From NCBI GenBank assembly GCA_965217075.1, contig CBDCHC010000002.1, positions 1-49,609 on the forward strand: a DNA stretch of 49,609 bases, written 5' to 3'. Made by a program: the position numbers and the translations under genes. The DNA is from CBDCHC01 sp965217075. GTDB lineage: Bacteria > Pseudomonadota > Gammaproteobacteria > PS1 > Pseudothioglobaceae. The notes under the pieces are model-generated. The model saw only the letters and a list, made by a program, of their open reading frames with translations, was not told the DNA's origin and ran no database searches. This document shows, piece after piece, positions 48,402 through 49,609 of this stretch (the stretch's first letter is position 1; every line of letters begins with the position of its first letter).

Positions 48402-49609
48402 TGGCAAGCCATTCTTCAAACATTAATATATCCCATAATAAATAATGATGTCTTTTGCCTGTTAAGTGTTCTTGCCATAATTTTTGTACTAATTTATGAT
48501 TTAAAAAACCTTCGTTTTTAAGTTTATTATTATCTAATAAATACTCTGCCCAGTCACGTAAGTCGGTTCTTAACCAATTATCAATTGGCACACCAAAACC
48601 CATTTTAGGGCGTTCAATCATTTTTTTTGGCACATATTTATATAAAACTTTGCGTAATAAATATTTACCAACTCCTTTATGATATTTAAAGTTTAATGGC
48701 AAACTATTGGTAAACTCTATTATATTATGATCCAAAAAAGGCGCTCTTGATTCAAGGCTTACTGCCATAGTTGCTCTATCAACCTTAGTTAAAATATCGT
48801 CTGCTAAATAAGTTTTACTATCAATATACATCATCTGCTGACGAAAATCAGTAAAATTATGAGTAACTATTTCATCAAAAATAGTAGGAATATTTTTAGC
48901 ATTTAAGACTAATTCGGTAGGATTTTTAAAATGTGATACCAAATCCTTATAATAATTAATTGATGAAGTTTGTTGCATTAAATATGCAAGCTTTGGTAAT
49001 CTATCTGCTAAGTGTGGTACTTGTAACTTCTTAGGAAAAATATTAAGTATAGCTTCTATTTTTACCCCTGGCATTACTTGTAATAATTTTGCTAATAATT
49101 TACGAGCTGGTAGTGGCAAAATTTGCAAAATTTGCCAAATTTTATAACCACTAATATAACGATTATAGCCACAAAAAATCTCATCACCACCATCTCCTGA
49201 AAGACTAACACTTACATGTTTTTTAGTAAGCTGACTAAGCAATAATGTTGGTATTTGTGATGAATCAGCAAAAGGTTCGTCCCAAATAGTTGCAAGTTTT
49301 GGAATAACTGCCATGGCTTCTTGCTCGCTAACATATATTTCATTATGCTCAGTACCTAAATACTGCGCTACTTCTTTAGCATAATTTGCTTCATTATAAT
49401 TTTTTTCATAAAAGCCTATAGTAAATGTTTTAATTTTATTAAATGAATTAGCTTGCATTAACGCTGTAATCATACTGGAATCAATACCGCCTGATAAAAA
49501 AGCACCAATTGGCACATCAGCCATCATCCTCATCTTAACTGAATTATTTAATATATATTCTAATTTATTAGTAGCATCATCTAGATTTATACTAACTGGC
49601 CGCTGATAA
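48394..49609 (-). CDS. Asparagine synthase (glutamine-hydrolysing) family protein, N-terminus outside window
   Basis: The frame is open to the window end, so only the C-terminal synthetase part (about 404 residues) is seen. The ATP-pyrophosphatase motif is GAFLSGGIDSSMITALM, followed by KTFTIGFYEKNYNEANYAKEVA, VSLSGDGGDEIFCGYNRY, DILTKVDRATMAVSLESRAPFLDH, and the family C-terminus with RPKMGFGVPIDNWL. The N-terminal glutaminase domain should lie beyond 49609. Copies beside glycosyltransferases commonly amidate or transfer amines to sugars or polysaccharide rather than make free asparagine; that is an inference here. Confidence 0.93.
   Translation of the reverse strand, partial: YQRPVSINLDDATNKLEYILNNSVKMRMMADVPIGAFLSGGIDSSMITALMQANSFNKIKTFTIGFYEKNYNEANYAKEVAQYLGTEHNEIYVSEQEAMAVIPKLATIWDEPFADSSQIPTLLLSQLTKKHVSVSLSGDGGDEIFCGYNRYISGYKIWQILQILPLPARKLLAKLLQVMPGVKIEAILNIFPKKLQVPHLADRLPKLAYLMQQTSSINYYKDLVSHFKNPTELVLNAKNIPTIFDEIVTHNFTDFRQQMMYIDSKTYLADDILTKVDRATMAVSLESRAPFLDHNIIEFTNSLPLNFKYHKGVGKYLLRKVLYKYVPKKMIERPKMGFGVPIDNWLRTDLRDWAEYLLDNNKLKNEGFLNHKLVQKLWQEHLTGKRHHYLLWDILMFEEWLANE

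Noticed and set aside
1..49609. CRISPR array
   Set aside because: No series of regularly spaced identical repeats was seen anywhere in the window and no cas genes are present.

Overview
The window is an AT-rich, gene-dense chromosomal segment of what looks like a gammaproteobacterial sulfur oxidiser. The lineage call is an inference. It rests on gammaproteobacterial-type housekeeping genes (pdxB, nfuA, bamD, suhB, a BolA-family gene, a DUF47-Pit phosphate pair) together with soxB and a tusA-dsrE2 pair. The very low G+C, short intergenic spaces and many 4- to 20-base gene overlaps would fit the SUP05/Thioglobus group or a related free-living or symbiotic sulfur oxidiser. No rRNA or other decisive marker is present.

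Layout: 1-1765 holds the 3' part of guaB and a PhnA/YjdM-like gene. 1852-4303 is an accessory insertion bounded by perfect 30-bp inverted repeats. It carries, all on the minus strand, a decayed IS1595/ISXO2-type transposase, an N6-adenine-type DNA methyltransferase, a PD-(D/E)XK endonuclease and a 39-codon lysine-rich ORF, with tight start/stop coupling. 4514-9151 holds a methyltransferase gene, rodA plus an Mth938-like gene, and a pdxB-moaE-hemD-HTH operon. 9163-12095 has nfuA-panC divergent from tusA-dsrE2, then a HAD phosphatase. 12216-16605 is DUF47-pit-bolA and pnp. 16644-23284 (minus) is a CorC-like protein, eno, dnaJ, dnaK and suhB. 23405-26656 is ilvB-ilvH-ilvC. 26706-30229 (minus) has a frameshifted M48 lipoprotein peptidase, trpB, trpF and two unrecognised genes. 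30296-30372 is tRNA-His. 30594-35154 holds a UbiA-type prenyltransferase, murE and soxB. 35297-37637 (minus) is ssb, an MFS transporter and bamD. 37785-42291 is lysC-ilvE-zinc finger-aroK and lemA-M48. 42282-44140 (minus) is dgkA, recX and recA. 44214-46375 is ribD-coaBC. 46377-49609 (minus) is a surface-polysaccharide cluster cut by the window end.

How the genes work together: most of the window is anabolic and housekeeping (branched-chain amino acids, Trp, Asp-family amino acids, riboflavin, CoA, PLP, heme, molybdopterin, peptidoglycan). Sulfur metabolism is represented by SoxB, the periplasmic thiosulfate-oxidation enzyme, and by cytoplasmic TusA/DsrE2 sulfur carriers. MoaE and NfuA would supply cofactors to redox enzymes encoded elsewhere.

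The most unusual feature is the IS-derived restriction-modification module, whose own transposase appears dead. The second is a (CT)6 dinucleotide tract that breaks the M48 peptidase gene at a point where losing one repeat unit would restore the frame. Several inverted repeats, notably one placed over the putative soxB -10 region, are also reported.
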